NCBI RefSeq assembly: GCF_001019615.1
Contig: NZ_JNBQ01000005.1
Coordinates: 62,001-126,000 of the forward strand
Direction: 5' to 3'
Length of the DNA: 64,000 nt
Source: Cellulosimicrobium funkei
GTDB taxonomy: Bacteria > Actinomycetota > Actinomycetes > Actinomycetales > Cellulomonadaceae
The notes below the pieces were generated by a model. The model was not told the DNA's origin, ran no database searches, and saw only the letters and a program-made list of their open reading frames with translations. A program made the position numbers and the translations under genes. Every line of letters begins with the position of its first letter. The stretch's first letter is position 1. Below are positions 35,087 to 43,847 of the stretch, piece by piece.

Positions 35087-35902
35087 TCAGGCCGTCAGGT
35101 CGGCGACGACGTCGTACCCGAGCTTGAGGATGAGCGCCCCCACCACGACGACGAACACGACCCGGACGAACGCGCTCCCCTTGGCGACCGCCATGCGCGC
35201 GCCGACGTAGGCGCCGAGCAGGTTCGCCGCTCCCATGAGCAGGCCGAGGCCCCAGAGCACCGCACCGTACGGGACGAAGAAGATCAGCGCCCCCGCGTTC
35301 GTCGCGAAGTTCGCGATCTTCGCGAGCGCCGACGCGGGCAGGAACGCGTACCCGAGGATGCTCACGAGCGCGATGACGAAGAACGTCCCCGTACCCGGGC
35401 CGAGCAGGCCGTCGTACGTGCCGATGACGAGGCCGATCCCGGCCGCGGCCCAGCGGTGCCCGTTGCCCTCCCAGCGCAGGTTCGTCGTGTGCCCCAGCTT
35501 CGGCTTCGCGATCGTGTAGGCCGCGACCCCGACGAGCACCACGAGGATGATCGGCTTGAACAGCTCGGCGGGGATGCGCGACGCGAGGGCTGCGCCGCCG
35601 ATCGCGCCGACCAGCGCCGCGAGCGCCATCGGGCCCGCCGTCCGGAGGTCGGGCCCGACCCGCCGGTAGTACGTCGCGGCGCTCACGGACGTGCCCATGA
35701 TGCTCGCGAGCTTGTTCGTCGCGAGCGCCTGGACCGGGCTGATGCCGGGCACGAGGAGCAGCGCGGGGAGCTGGACGAGGCCGCCCCCGCCGACGACGGC
35801 GTCGATCCACCCCGCCGTCAGGGCGGCGAGCACGAGCAGGAGGACGGTCAGGCCGTCGATCTCGAGCCCGCCGGAGACCGGGAGGGAGAAGGCGGGCAGC
35901 AC
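35087..35902 (-). CDS. TauE/SafE-family sulfite/sulfonate exporter (second copy)
   Basis: A 271-residue TauE/SafE membrane protein with about eight helices. The two half-repeats carry GWIDAVVGGGGLVQLPALL and GTYDGLLGPGTGTF, the family signature. It is of the YfcA-like branch and not closely similar to the 8131-9072 protein. GTG start. Convergent to nothing and flanked by the RHH operator region; regulation unclear. Confidence 0.92.
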   Translation of the reverse strand: MLPAFSLPVSGGLEIDGLTVLLLVLAALTAGWIDAVVGGGGLVQLPALLLVPGISPVQALATNKLASIMGTSVSAATYYRRVGPDLRTAGPMALAALVGAIGGAALASRIPAELFKPIILVVLVGVAAYTIAKPKLGHTTNLRWEGNGHRWAAAGIGLVIGTYDGLLGPGTGTFFVIALVSILGYAFLPASALAKIANFATNAGALIFFVPYGAVLWGLGLLMGAANLLGAYVGARMAVAKGSAFVRVVFVVVVGALILKLGYDVVADLTA

Positions 35903-36030
35903 CCCCTAGTGGTACCACAGCGCCCCGGTCGCGACGGTCCTGCGTCCCGGCTGTGCGTATCCGGTGGAGCGTTCAGGAGGTTCCGCGCAGGTCGTCCCGC
36001 GGGCCACGGCACGGGTCTACGTTTCCGGCC

Positions 36031-36891
36031 ATGACGAGCGACGACGCACGTACCGCCACCGCCCCGGCCACCGGAGAGGGCTCGCCCCCGGCGTTCACCG
36101 TCTGGGTCGACCACTACGTCTCGAACCGCGCCACCCAGCTCGCGACGGAGGCCACGATCGACTGGGACGCCCCGTGCACGCTCCCGCCGGACGTCCGGTC
36201 CGCGTTCGTCCGGTCCTTCCAGCGCTTCGAGCTCGGCGAGGACGGCGACGGCGCCCGGCTGCTCGCCAAGGCGCGGCGTGCGGGGGACCCGGTGTACGTG
36301 GACGCTCTCGAGCGCCTCGTCGTCGAGGAGCAGCGCCACTCGGCGCTGTTCCGGCGCGGGCTCGAGCACCTCGGGGCACCGACGCTCGACGCCCACTGGT
36401 CGGACGCGGCGTTCACCGCGCTCCGACGCCTGCTCGGCCTGCGGACCGAGATCGCGCTGTTCCTCGTGGCCGAGTCCGTCGCGATGGGCTACTTCACGGC
36501 CCTGGCGAGCGCGGCGCCCGACCCGGTGCTCCGCGGCGTCGGCCGGCGGATCGCCTCCGACGAGGTCCATCACCTCCGCTTCCAGGTCGACCGCCTCCGG
36601 CAGGGGTTCGCCGGCACCCCGCGACCGGTCCGCGCCGTCGTCGGCGCCGCGTGGGGCGTCGTGGCGCTGGGCGCGGCGACCGTCCTGGTCGTGGACCACG
36701 CGGCGGCGCTGCGCGCGTGCGGCCTGCGGCCCGCCCGGGCGTGGGTCGACGCCGTCCGACGGTTCCGGGCGAGCGCGCGGCTCGTCCTGGCGGGCGACGA
36801 GCCGAGGATGCTCGGCCCGGCGTCGGCGGACGACGTCGCGAGGAGCGCACCGGCCTTCCCCGGGGACGCGGACCTGCCTACGCTGCTGTGA
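36031..36891 (+). CDS. Ferritin-like di-iron protein
   Basis: A 286-residue protein with the four-helix di-iron carboxylate pattern: VVEEQRHSALF (Glu100-x-x-His103), EIALFLVAES (Glu140/Glu148) and ASDEVHHLRFQ (Glu178-x-x-His181). The two EXXH motifs suggest an AurF-like or related oxygenase or an iron-handling protein; the substrate is unknown. A hydrophobic segment at about 205-225 (AVVGAAWGVVALGAATVLVV) may touch the membrane. ATG follows a TACGTT box by 7 bases. The stop overlaps the next gene (TGATG). Confidence 0.8.
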   Translation: MTSDDARTATAPATGEGSPPAFTVWVDHYVSNRATQLATEATIDWDAPCTLPPDVRSAFVRSFQRFELGEDGDGARLLAKARRAGDPVYVDALERLVVEEQRHSALFRRGLEHLGAPTLDAHWSDAAFTALRRLLGLRTEIALFLVAESVAMGYFTALASAAPDPVLRGVGRRIASDEVHHLRFQVDRLRQGFAGTPRPVRAVVGAAWGVVALGAATVLVVDHAAALRACGLRPARAWVDAVRRFRASARLVLAGDEPRMLGPASADDVARSAPAFPGDADLPTLL

Positions 36892-37415
36892 TGACCGAGA
36901 CGTCCGAGAGCCCTGAGGTCGAGCCGACCGGTTCCGTCGTGCGCGAGGACGACGGCCGGTGGATCGTGCTGCGCCGGACCTTCGCCGCACCCGTCGCGGA
37001 CGTCTGGGCGAGCCTCACCGAGCCGGCGGGCCTCGAGCCCTGGATCGGCACGTGGGACGGGGACCCGACCACGGGGAGCGTCCGCTTCGTCATGACCGCC
37101 GAAGGCGCGACGGACGGCGACGAGTGCCGCGTCCTGCGCTGCGACCCACCGCACCGGCTCGTGGTCGAGACCGCCGTCGGCGAGACGTCGTGGCACCTGG
37201 AGGTCGACCTGGCCGACGACGGCGGCGCCACCGCCCTCGTGTTCCGTCAGGCGCTGGGCCCGGACGAGGACGCCGGGTCGATCGGACCGGGCTGGGAGTA
37301 CTACCTCGACCGCCTGGCCGCGGCGCGCGCCGGGCGCGACCCCGCGACGGTGGTGTGGGACAGCTACTACCCCGCGCTCGCGGCGCACTACGGCTCGACC
37401 GCCGCACCGGCCTGA
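36891..37415 (+). CDS. SRPBCC/AHSA1-type domain protein
   Basis: A 174-residue START-like (SRPBCC) protein: RTFAAPVADVWASLTEPAGLEPWIGTWDGDP at the N-terminal half and the C-terminal helix GPGWEYYLDRLAAARAG. Such proteins bind hydrophobic ligands or act as Aha1-like partners; many are regulated stress proteins. The ATG shares a base with the stop of the di-iron gene. It also has its own TACGCT box 6 bases upstream, so an internal leaderless promoter is possible. Confidence 0.88.
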   Translation: MTETSESPEVEPTGSVVREDDGRWIVLRRTFAAPVADVWASLTEPAGLEPWIGTWDGDPTTGSVRFVMTAEGATDGDECRVLRCDPPHRLVVETAVGETSWHLEVDLADDGGATALVFRQALGPDEDAGSIGPGWEYYLDRLAAARAGRDPATVVWDSYYPALAAHYGSTAAPA

Positions 37416-37443
37416 TCGCGGCGCACGGCCCGCGGGGCGCGCC

Positions 37444-38014
37444 TCAGGACTGGAGGGCGTCGTACTCCGCCTCGGCCGCGACGTCGTCCTCGACGTCCAG
37501 GCGCAGGTGCGCGAGCGCGAGCTGGAGCACGCGCAGCGCGCTCGCGGCACGCTCCCCCCCAGAGCGAGACGTAGGAGAACTGCCACCACCACAGGCCCTC
37601 GAGCTCGCGGCCGCCGTCGTAGTGCTGGAGGCCCTTCGCGAGGCACTCGGCGACGCACGCGAGGTCGCCCGAGAGGGACGCGGCCCCGACCTCGGCGCCC
37701 ACGAGCGGGTCGGTGATCTCGGCGTAGTCGTCGAACCCGTCGAAGAGCTGGGAGAGCGCGGTCCGCAGCGGGTCCACGTCGGTGTCGCGGCCGGCGTCGG
37801 GCTCGAAGCGCTCGACCGGGACGACGTCGCCCATCGCCCCGAGCCGTGCGCCCGCGGCGAGCGCGTCGGACAGCGCGAGCAGCAGCAGGGGCAGCACGGC
37901 CCCGGGTGCGGCCCCCGACGCGACCTGGGTCGCCGTCGTGAGGAACGCGCGCGCCTGCGCGGCCATGCCCTCGGCGATCTCCCGCAGGTCGGGGTCGTTC
38001 TCGATCTCCCCCAT
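37444..38014 (-). pseudogene. DUF5063-family gene interrupted by a frameshift at a G7 run
   Basis: Conserved actinobacterial DUF5063 protein, normally about 190 residues, usually next to recR. The frame from ATG 38014 reads MGEIENDPDLREIAEGMAAQA to YVSLWGG and then becomes a nonsensical Arg/Ala-rich tail. At the seven-base run 37554-37560, dropping one base restores WGERAASALRVLQLALAHL and a stop at 37446-37444. AGGTGA lies 5 bases before the ATG at 38014. This is either a genuine inactivation or slippage site, or a homopolymer indel in the assembly. Function of the family is unknown. Confidence 0.8.
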
Positions 38015-38029
38015 GCTCGTCACCTCTCG

Positions 38030-38629
38030 TCAGCCGCCGACGAGACGTCGGCCCTCGAAAGCCCGGCCGAGCGTCACCTCGTCCGCGTACTCCAAGTCTC
38101 CCCCGACCGGCAGCCCGGACGCGAGGCGGGTCACGCGCAGGCCCATCGGGCCCAGCATGCGCGCGAGGTACGTGGCCGTGGCCTCGCCCTCGACGTTGGG
38201 GTCGGTCGCGAGGATCACCTCGGTGACCTGCCCGTCGGCGAGCCGGGCCATGAGCTCGGCGATCCGCAGGTCGCCCGGACCCACGTTCTCGATCGGGTTG
38301 ATGGCGCCGCCGAGCACGTGGTACCGCCCGCGGAACTCGCGCGTGCGCTCGATCGCGACGACGTCCTTGGGCTCCTCCACGACGCAGATCACCTCGGGCG
38401 AGCGGCGCGGGTCCGCGCAGATGCGGCACTGCTCGGACTCCGCGACGTTGCCGCACGTCTCGCAGAAGCGCACGCGCGCCTTCACCTCGGTGAGCGCGTC
38501 GGCGAGCCGGCGCACGTCCGCGGCGTCCGCGGCGAGCAGGTGGAACGCGATGCGCTGCGCACTCTTGGGCCCGACGCCGGGAAGTCGGCCGAGCTCGTCG
38601 ATCAGGTCCTGGACAGCGCCTTCGTACAC
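38030..38629 (-). CDS. recR: Recombination mediator RecR
   Basis: A 199-residue RecR: N-terminal helix-hairpin-helix ([20 protein letters not shown]), four-cysteine zinc finger ([16 protein letters not shown]), Toprim domain ([17 protein letters not shown]) and C-terminal Walker-like region. It loads RecA with RecO at gaps. The GTG at 38629 lies exactly 6 bases after a TAGGCT box, a leaderless start. DUF5063 follows 15 bases downstream. Confidence 0.96.
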   Translation of the reverse strand: MYEGAVQDLIDELGRLPGVGPKSAQRIAFHLLAADAADVRRLADALTEVKARVRFCETCGNVAESEQCRICADPRRSPEVICVVEEPKDVVAIERTREFRGRYHVLGGAINPIENVGPGDLRIAELMARLADGQVTEVILATDPNVEGEATATYLARMLGPMGLRVTRLASGLPVGGDLEYADEVTLGRAFEGRRLVGG

Positions 38630-38691
38630 GCCCCCAGCCTACGGGGCACGGCCCACACGCCGGGCCCGGCCCGCCGCCGTCGTGGCCGGGT

Positions 38692-38730
38692 CGGTCCCGG
38701 CCCGGCGCCGTCATGGCGGGGCCGGGACCG
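38692..38730 (-). terminator. Terminator downstream of the ECF/membrane-protein pair
   Basis: CGGTCCCGGCCC (38692-38703) and its complement (38719-38730), 14 bases past the stop codon of the upstream minus-strand gene. Confidence 0.65.
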
Positions 38731-38744
38731 TGCTCGGACGAGGG

Positions 38745-39614
38745 TCACTCCGGGAGCTCGGGCGCCACCGTGCGCGTGGACCCGTCCGTGTACGTCACCT
38801 CGTACGTGATCGCGGGCTCCGGGCCGCCCCGTCCGCTGGGCCCGCCGACCGTCGTCGGGTCGAAGATCTCGCCCGGCCACCAGGCGACGAAGACGCCGTC
38901 CTCGATCGTGGTCTCGACGGCCGTGCCGTCGGCGAGCCGCAGCGTCACCGCCGCGACGTCGGCACCGGCCTGCCCGTTCGTCATCGACAGCACCGGCCGC
39001 TCGCGGCTCCAGGGGTACGGCCTGCCGCCCCACTGGGACATCGACCCCTCCGTGACACCGCGGGACGACGGGACGAGGTCGCCCGCGCTCGCGGTCCCCC
39101 CGGACACGTCCTCCGCCTCGTCCGCGCCGGGCGGCAGGTACCCGACGCACGACGACTCCAGGGTCTGCGCTCGTGCGTCGTCGTCGTACAGGTACATCAC
39201 CGCCACCCAGGAGCCGCGTCGCTCGGCGAGCACCACGTCGTCGGCCGTCACGCTCCGCTCCGGGCCGATGCGCGCACGGCACGCCTCGTCCAGGACCGCG
39301 AGGTCCTGCGCGGAGAGAGGGACGGGCTCGGGTGTCCACGACGCGAGCGCGTGCGGCGCCGGGCCGACGAACGGGAGCGCGAACGCCGCCGCGGCCACCG
39401 CGGCGACACCGACCGGGACACCGACCCGGCGCACGGCGCGGCGCCGTGCCTGCGCGGCCAGGTGCCCGACCGCGCGGGCGCCCGCCCCGTCCGGCTCCTC
39501 GCCGGCGAGGATGCGGTCGAGGCCCTGCGCCGCGCGCGCGGCCTCGGCGGCGGAGAGGCCTGACGCGGGGGCGCGGTCGAGCCCCCGGAGGGTGGTCAGG
39601 TCGTCGTGGGTCAT
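38745..39614 (-). CDS. Membrane-anchored protein coupled to an ECF sigma factor (possible anti-sigma)
   Basis: A 289-residue protein. The hydrophilic N-terminal 65 residues (MTHDDLTTLRGLDRAPASGLSAAEAARAAQGLDRIL) are followed by one hydrophobic segment at about 66-85 and an extracytoplasmic domain of about 200 residues. ATGA overlap with the sigma gene shows coupling. The topology fits an anti-sigma factor, but no zinc motif or RskA domain is recognisable, so the role is inference. Confidence 0.75.
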   Translation of the reverse strand: MTHDDLTTLRGLDRAPASGLSAAEAARAAQGLDRILAGEEPDGAGARAVGHLAAQARRRAVRRVGVPVGVAAVAAAAFALPFVGPAPHALASWTPEPVPLSAQDLAVLDEACRARIGPERSVTADDVVLAERRGSWVAVMYLYDDDARAQTLESSCVGYLPPGADEAEDVSGGTASAGDLVPSSRGVTEGSMSQWGGRPYPWSRERPVLSMTNGQAGADVAAVTLRLADGTAVETTIEDGVFVAWWPGEIFDPTTVGGPSGRGGPEPAITYEVTYTDGSTRTVAPELPE

Positions 39615-40207
39615 CGGAGCACCTCCTGGGCGGGGACGTCGAAGGATCGAGCGAGCGGGACGGCGGGCCGGCGCCCAGGACCGTCCACGCCCGGCCCCTC
39701 GTCCGCGGACAGCAGGCGCCGGAGCGCCGCACGTGCGCGGTACAGGCGCAGCCGGTACGCGACCGCGGAGATGCCGAGGACCCGCCCGGCGTCCGCGGAC
39801 GTCAGGTCCTCCCAGAGCAGCAACGACAGCACCTCCTGGTGGTCGGTCGCGAGCCGGTGCCACGCCGTGGCGAGCTCGGACCGCGCCGCCGTCAGCTCGT
39901 CCGGGGACGGGAGCAGGGGCTCGGGCTGGGCGGCGAGCCGGACGCCGAGCGCGCCGCGTCGCGTGCTCGCTCGCCGGTCGTTGAGGAGGCAGCCGCGCGC
40001 GACCCCGAACAGCCAGGCCCGCTGCGCGTCACGGGACGGCGGCAGGTCTGGCATCCGTCGCCACGCGACGACGAACGCCTCGTGCACGACGTCCTCGGCG
40101 CGGTCCTCGTCGGTACGCCGGCGCACGAACCGCAGCACGTCGGCGTACGTGTCCTGGTAGAGGGCGCGGAACCGCTCGGCGCGGTCCGCCACGGGAGGTG
40201 GGCTCAT
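39611..40207 (-). CDS. ECF RNA polymerase sigma factor (SigE/SigM-like)
   Basis: A 198-residue ECF sigma factor: region 2 (RFRALYQDTYADVLRFVRRRTDEDRAEDVVHEAFVVAWRRM) and region 4 (LLLWEDLTSADAGRVLGISAVAYRLRLYRARAALRRLL). ATG at 40207 with AAGAGGG upstream. Located between recR and dnaX, where most actinobacteria carry ybaB. No CCATCC/CCGAAC-type self-promoter is visible, so its specificity differs from that of SigK at 2304-2894. Confidence 0.92.
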   Translation of the reverse strand: MSPPPVADRAERFRALYQDTYADVLRFVRRRTDEDRAEDVVHEAFVVAWRRMPDLPPSRDAQRAWLFGVARGCLLNDRRASTRRGALGVRLAAQPEPLLPSPDELTAARSELATAWHRLATDHQEVLSLLLWEDLTSADAGRVLGISAVAYRLRLYRARAALRRLLSADEGPGVDGPGRRPAVPLARSFDVPAQEVLR

Positions 40208-40253
40208 GCCCTCTTCGTGTCCGGCACCCGGCACCCTGTTTCGGGCGGCGGCG

Positions 40254-43139
40254 TCAGACCTGGTCCTGGATCTCCTCGATGATCTTGCCGTCGAGCAGGC
40301 TCACGACGAGCGCCGTCCCGACGAGGCCCGTCGAGACGATGTCGGGGTCGTCCGCGGACGGGAGGTCGTCCATCGGGTCGACCGTGGACGACGCGTCCCG
40401 TCGGGCGGGCGCCTCGGTCGGCCGGGAGACGCGCGCCGTCGTGGCCGCGGCGATCGCCGCGCGCGCCGCGGAGACGCCGCGCAACGGGGCGCCCGACGCG
40501 TCCACCGTCGCGACGGGGACCCCCGCACGGGCAGAAGGCTCCTGGCGCGGCGGGGTCCCAGGCGTGGCCGGTGCCGGGGAGTCCGGTGCCTGCGCTGCGG
40601 ACGTCGTGCGCGCGGGGGCGCTCTCGAGGACGGGCTCCGGCTCGGGGCCGTCGTCGAGGTCGGCCGGCGGCTCGGCGGGCGCCCCCGCGAGCCACGCCTC
40701 GTCCGCCGCGTCGACACGGGGCGCGGGTACGGGCTCGGGTGCCGAGGCTCCGGCGAGCCAGGCCTCGTCCGCGTCGTCGACGACCGGCACGCCACCGTCG
40801 TCGCCCACGGTGGTCTCCGTCGCGACGGGTCGCTCCTGCAACGCGACGGCGCCGCGCGGTGCGGCCGCTCCCGACGCGAGCGCGGTCGGGGCCGTGCCCG
40901 CGCCCGACGCCACGACACGGCCCGGTGCGCTGACCGACGCCAGGGGAACGTCCTGGCCGCGCTCCCCCGGACCCGGCTCAGGACGCGATGCGCCCGGGCC
41001 GGCTGCGACGGGAGCCGGAGCGGAGGACCCGGGCGCCGGGGCGGCAGGGGCCGGGGCCCGACCGCCGCCGCCCGCACCGCCCTCGTCGAGGCGCGGCTCG
41101 ACCCGCACCTGGAGCCCGAGCGTCTGGTAGACGACGTCCTGGACCGCGCTCGTGTGCCGCGCGGAGGAGAAGGTCCGCGCGAGCCCCGGCGACGGGAACG
41201 CGAGGTAGAGGACGTCTGGTCCCAGCTCTGCCACCTGCGCGTTCGCGCTGACGAGGGACCAGGTCACGGGGCTGGCGCGCAGGTTCTCGAGGACCTCCGG
41301 CCAGCGCCGCCGCAGCTCCTCGGTCGTGAGCGCCGGGCTCGCGTCGCCGGACGGAGCGCTCCCCGCAGGCTGTGCCGGGCGGCCTGCCTCCGGCTGCGCG
41401 GGGGCGGCGTCGGCACGCCCGGGAGGCGCAGCCTCCTCGCGCGTCGGCGACACCGCGCCGTCCTGCGGGGTCGGGCCGGCCTGCGTGGCAGGACCGGTCG
41501 GCTCGACCTGCTCGACCGTGGCGGTCGCGGGAGAGGGCGGCACGGGCGCGGCAGGCGCCGTGGAGTCCTCGCGCGCGGGCCCGGTGATGCTCGACGGGAC
41601 AGCGCCCTCGCCCGGAGCGGACGAGGTCCCATGGTCAGGTGCCGACGGGGTGGCGGACGCTGGCGCCGAGGCCCGCTCGTCCTCGACGACCTCTGTCGGA
41701 GCAGCCTCGGTGGGGCTGGGCTCGGCCGCCTCGGCGGAGGGCCGCGCGTCGGCCGGTGCGGCGGCGACACCCGGCGGCTGTGCGGCGGGGGCGGACGCGG
41801 TGGACCGGTTGGGGCGCAGCGCGGCGCGCACAGCGGCAGCACCGGTGAGCCCGGACGACGGTGAGGTCGTGGCCGGCGCCCGCCCCGCGCCGTCGTTCAC
41901 CGGAGCACCCGGGGCGGGCGACGCCTCGGACCCCGGTGCGACGGCTGCCGGTGCGAGGGCGACCGCGCCCAGCCCCCCGCGCTCGAGCCGGTCGAGGCGC
42001 GCCGCGAACCCGGCAGCGCCGTCGTCGGCGCCGGGCAGGAGGAGTCGCGCCATGAGGAGCTCGAGGTGGAGCCGCGGCGAGGTGGCGCCGGTCATCTCCG
42101 TCAGGGCCGCGTTGACGAGGTCGGCCGCGCGCGAGAGCTCGGCCACACCCAGGTTCTGCGCCTGGGCTCGCATGCGCGCGAGCTGGTCGGCGGGCTGGTC
42201 GCGCAGCACGGCCTGCGCCTCGTCGCCGGAGACCGCGATGACGATGAGGTCGCGCAGGCGCTCGAGGACGTCCTCGACGAAGCGCCGGGGCTCGTGCCCC
42301 GTCGCGATGACGTGGTCGACGACCCGGAAGATGCTCGCGCCGTCGCGCGCGGCGAGCGCGTCCACGACGTCGTCGAGCAGCGTCGCGTGCGTGAAGCCCA
42401 GGAGCGCGACGGCGCGCTCGTACTCCACGGCGCCGTCCTCCGCGCCCGCGATGAGCTGGTCCATGACCGAGAGGGAGTCGCGCACCGAGCCGCCCCCGGC
42501 GCGCGTGACGAGCGGTACGACCCCGCTGCCGATGGTGACGCGCTCGGCGGCGCACAGCTCCTCGAGGTACGGGCCGAGGACGTCCGGCGGCACGAGGCGG
42601 AACGGGTAGTGGTGCGTACGGGAGCGGATGGTCCCGATGACCTTGTCCGGCTCCGTCGTCGCGAAGACGAACTTCACGTGCTCCGGGGGCTCCTCGACGA
42701 GCTTGAGCAGCGCGTTGAAGCCCTGGGGCGTCACCATGTGCGCCTCGTCGAGGATGAAGATCTTGTACCGGTCGCGGGCCGGCGCGAACGCGGCGCGCTC
42801 GCGCAGCTCGCGCGCGTCGTCGACGCCGTTGTGCGACGCCGCGTCGATCTCGACGACGTCGAGGCTGCCCGGACCCCCGCGCGCGAGCTCGACGCACGAC
42901 GGGCACTGCCCGCACGGGGTGTCGAGCGGCGTCTCGGGGGTGTTGCGCTCGCAGTTGAGCGTGCGCGCGAGGATGCGCGCGCTCGTCGTCTTGCCGCACC
43001 CGCGCGGGCCGGAGAACAGGTAGGCGTGGTTCACCCGACCGCTGCGCAGCGCCTGCATGAGCGGCGCGGTCACGTGGTCCTGACCGATCACCTCGGCGAA
43101 GGTCTCGGGCCGGTAGCGGCGGTACAGGGCGGTGCTCAC
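40254..43139 (-). CDS. dnaX: DNA polymerase III subunit gamma/tau
   Basis: A 961-residue clamp-loader subunit. The AAA+ module is at about 1-230: Walker A FSGPRGCGKTT, a zinc site of four cysteines spaced over CERNTPETPLDTPCGQCPSC, and Walker B FILDEAHMV. Domain III follows to about 370, then a very long Ala/Pro/Glu-rich linker (about 390-630), a conserved patch (TEELRRRWPEVLENLRASPVTWSLV) and a low-complexity acidic C-terminus. The GTG at 43139 is 7 bases after a TAGAGT box, so leaderless. The length is near the upper end for the family because of the linkers. Confidence 0.96.
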   Translation of the reverse strand: MSTALYRRYRPETFAEVIGQDHVTAPLMQALRSGRVNHAYLFSGPRGCGKTTSARILARTLNCERNTPETPLDTPCGQCPSCVELARGGPGSLDVVEIDAASHNGVDDARELRERAAFAPARDRYKIFILDEAHMVTPQGFNALLKLVEEPPEHVKFVFATTEPDKVIGTIRSRTHHYPFRLVPPDVLGPYLEELCAAERVTIGSGVVPLVTRAGGGSVRDSLSVMDQLIAGAEDGAVEYERAVALLGFTHATLLDDVVDALAARDGASIFRVVDHVIATGHEPRRFVEDVLERLRDLIVIAVSGDEAQAVLRDQPADQLARMRAQAQNLGVAELSRAADLVNAALTEMTGATSPRLHLELLMARLLLPGADDGAAGFAARLDRLERGGLGAVALAPAAVAPGSEASPAPGAPVNDGAGRAPATTSPSSGLTGAAAVRAALRPNRSTASAPAAQPPGVAAAPADARPSAEAAEPSPTEAAPTEVVEDERASAPASATPSAPDHGTSSAPGEGAVPSSITGPAREDSTAPAAPVPPSPATATVEQVEPTGPATQAGPTPQDGAVSPTREEAAPPGRADAAPAQPEAGRPAQPAGSAPSGDASPALTTEELRRRWPEVLENLRASPVTWSLVSANAQVAELGPDVLYLAFPSPGLARTFSSARHTSAVQDVVYQTLGLQVRVEPRLDEGGAGGGGRAPAPAAPAPGSSAPAPVAAGPGASRPEPGPGERGQDVPLASVSAPGRVVASGAGTAPTALASGAAAPRGAVALQERPVATETTVGDDGGVPVVDDADEAWLAGASAPEPVPAPRVDAADEAWLAGAPAEPPADLDDGPEPEPVLESAPARTTSAAQAPDSPAPATPGTPPRQEPSARAGVPVATVDASGAPLRGVSAARAAIAAATTARVSRPTEAPARRDASSTVDPMDDLPSADDPDIVSTGLVGTALVVSLLDGKIIEEIQDQV

Positions 43140-43184
43140 CCCGGTCACTCTAGACGCCGCGACCCACACGCACGAGGCCGGTCC

Positions 43185-43847
43185 TCAGCGGTGCAGCGCC
43201 TTGCGGGCGAGCCAGTTGCCGAGGAGCTGCGCGACCTGCACGATCGCGATGATGACGAGCACCGTCACGATCACGACGCCCCAGTTGTAGCGCTGGTACC
43301 CGTACCGGATCGCGAAGTCACCCAGGCCGCCACCGCCGATGAGGCCTGCGACCGCGGACATGTCGAGCACCGCGATGAAGAGGAACGTGTAGCCCAGGAT
43401 GAGCGGGGCGAGCGCCTCGGGGACGAGCACGGTCGTGATGATGCGCCACGACGACGCGCCCATGGCGCGCGCCGCCTCGATCACGCCCGGGTCGATGCCC
43501 ACGAGGTTCTGCTCGACGATGCGGCTCGTGCCGAACGCCGTCATCACCGACAGCGGGAAGATGAACGCCTCCGTGCCGAGCGTCGTCCCGACCACCTGGA
43601 GCGTCACCGGCCCGAGCAGCGTGACGAAGATGATGAACGGGATGGGCCGCACGATGTTGACGAGCACGTTGAGCACGCCGAACACCCACCGGTTGTCGAG
43701 CAGGTTCCCCCGCCGCGTGACGTAGAGCGCGATGCCGAGCGCCAGGCCCGCGACACCGCCCGTGAGCAGCGCGATGGACACCATCTGGAGGGTCTGCCCG
43801 AAGGCCTCCCAGAGGATGGGCCACAGGGTGGACCAGTCGCGGTTCAT
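43185..43847 (-). CDS. metI: Methionine-type ABC importer permease
   Basis: A 220-residue MetI permease with five to six helices: ILWEAFGQTLQMVSIALLTGGVAGLALGIALYV at the start and the EAA loop (VIEAARAMGASSWRIITTVLVPEALAPLI). The ATG shares bases with the metN stop codon (TGATG). It is paired with metN and the MetQ lipoprotein, so it imports methionine or, in some homologues, cysteine/cystine. Confidence 0.95.
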   Translation of the reverse strand: MNRDWSTLWPILWEAFGQTLQMVSIALLTGGVAGLALGIALYVTRRGNLLDNRWVFGVLNVLVNIVRPIPFIIFVTLLGPVTLQVVGTTLGTEAFIFPLSVMTAFGTSRIVEQNLVGIDPGVIEAARAMGASSWRIITTVLVPEALAPLILGYTFLFIAVLDMSAVAGLIGGGGLGDFAIRYGYQRYNWGVVIVTVLVIIAIVQVAQLLGNWLARKALHR

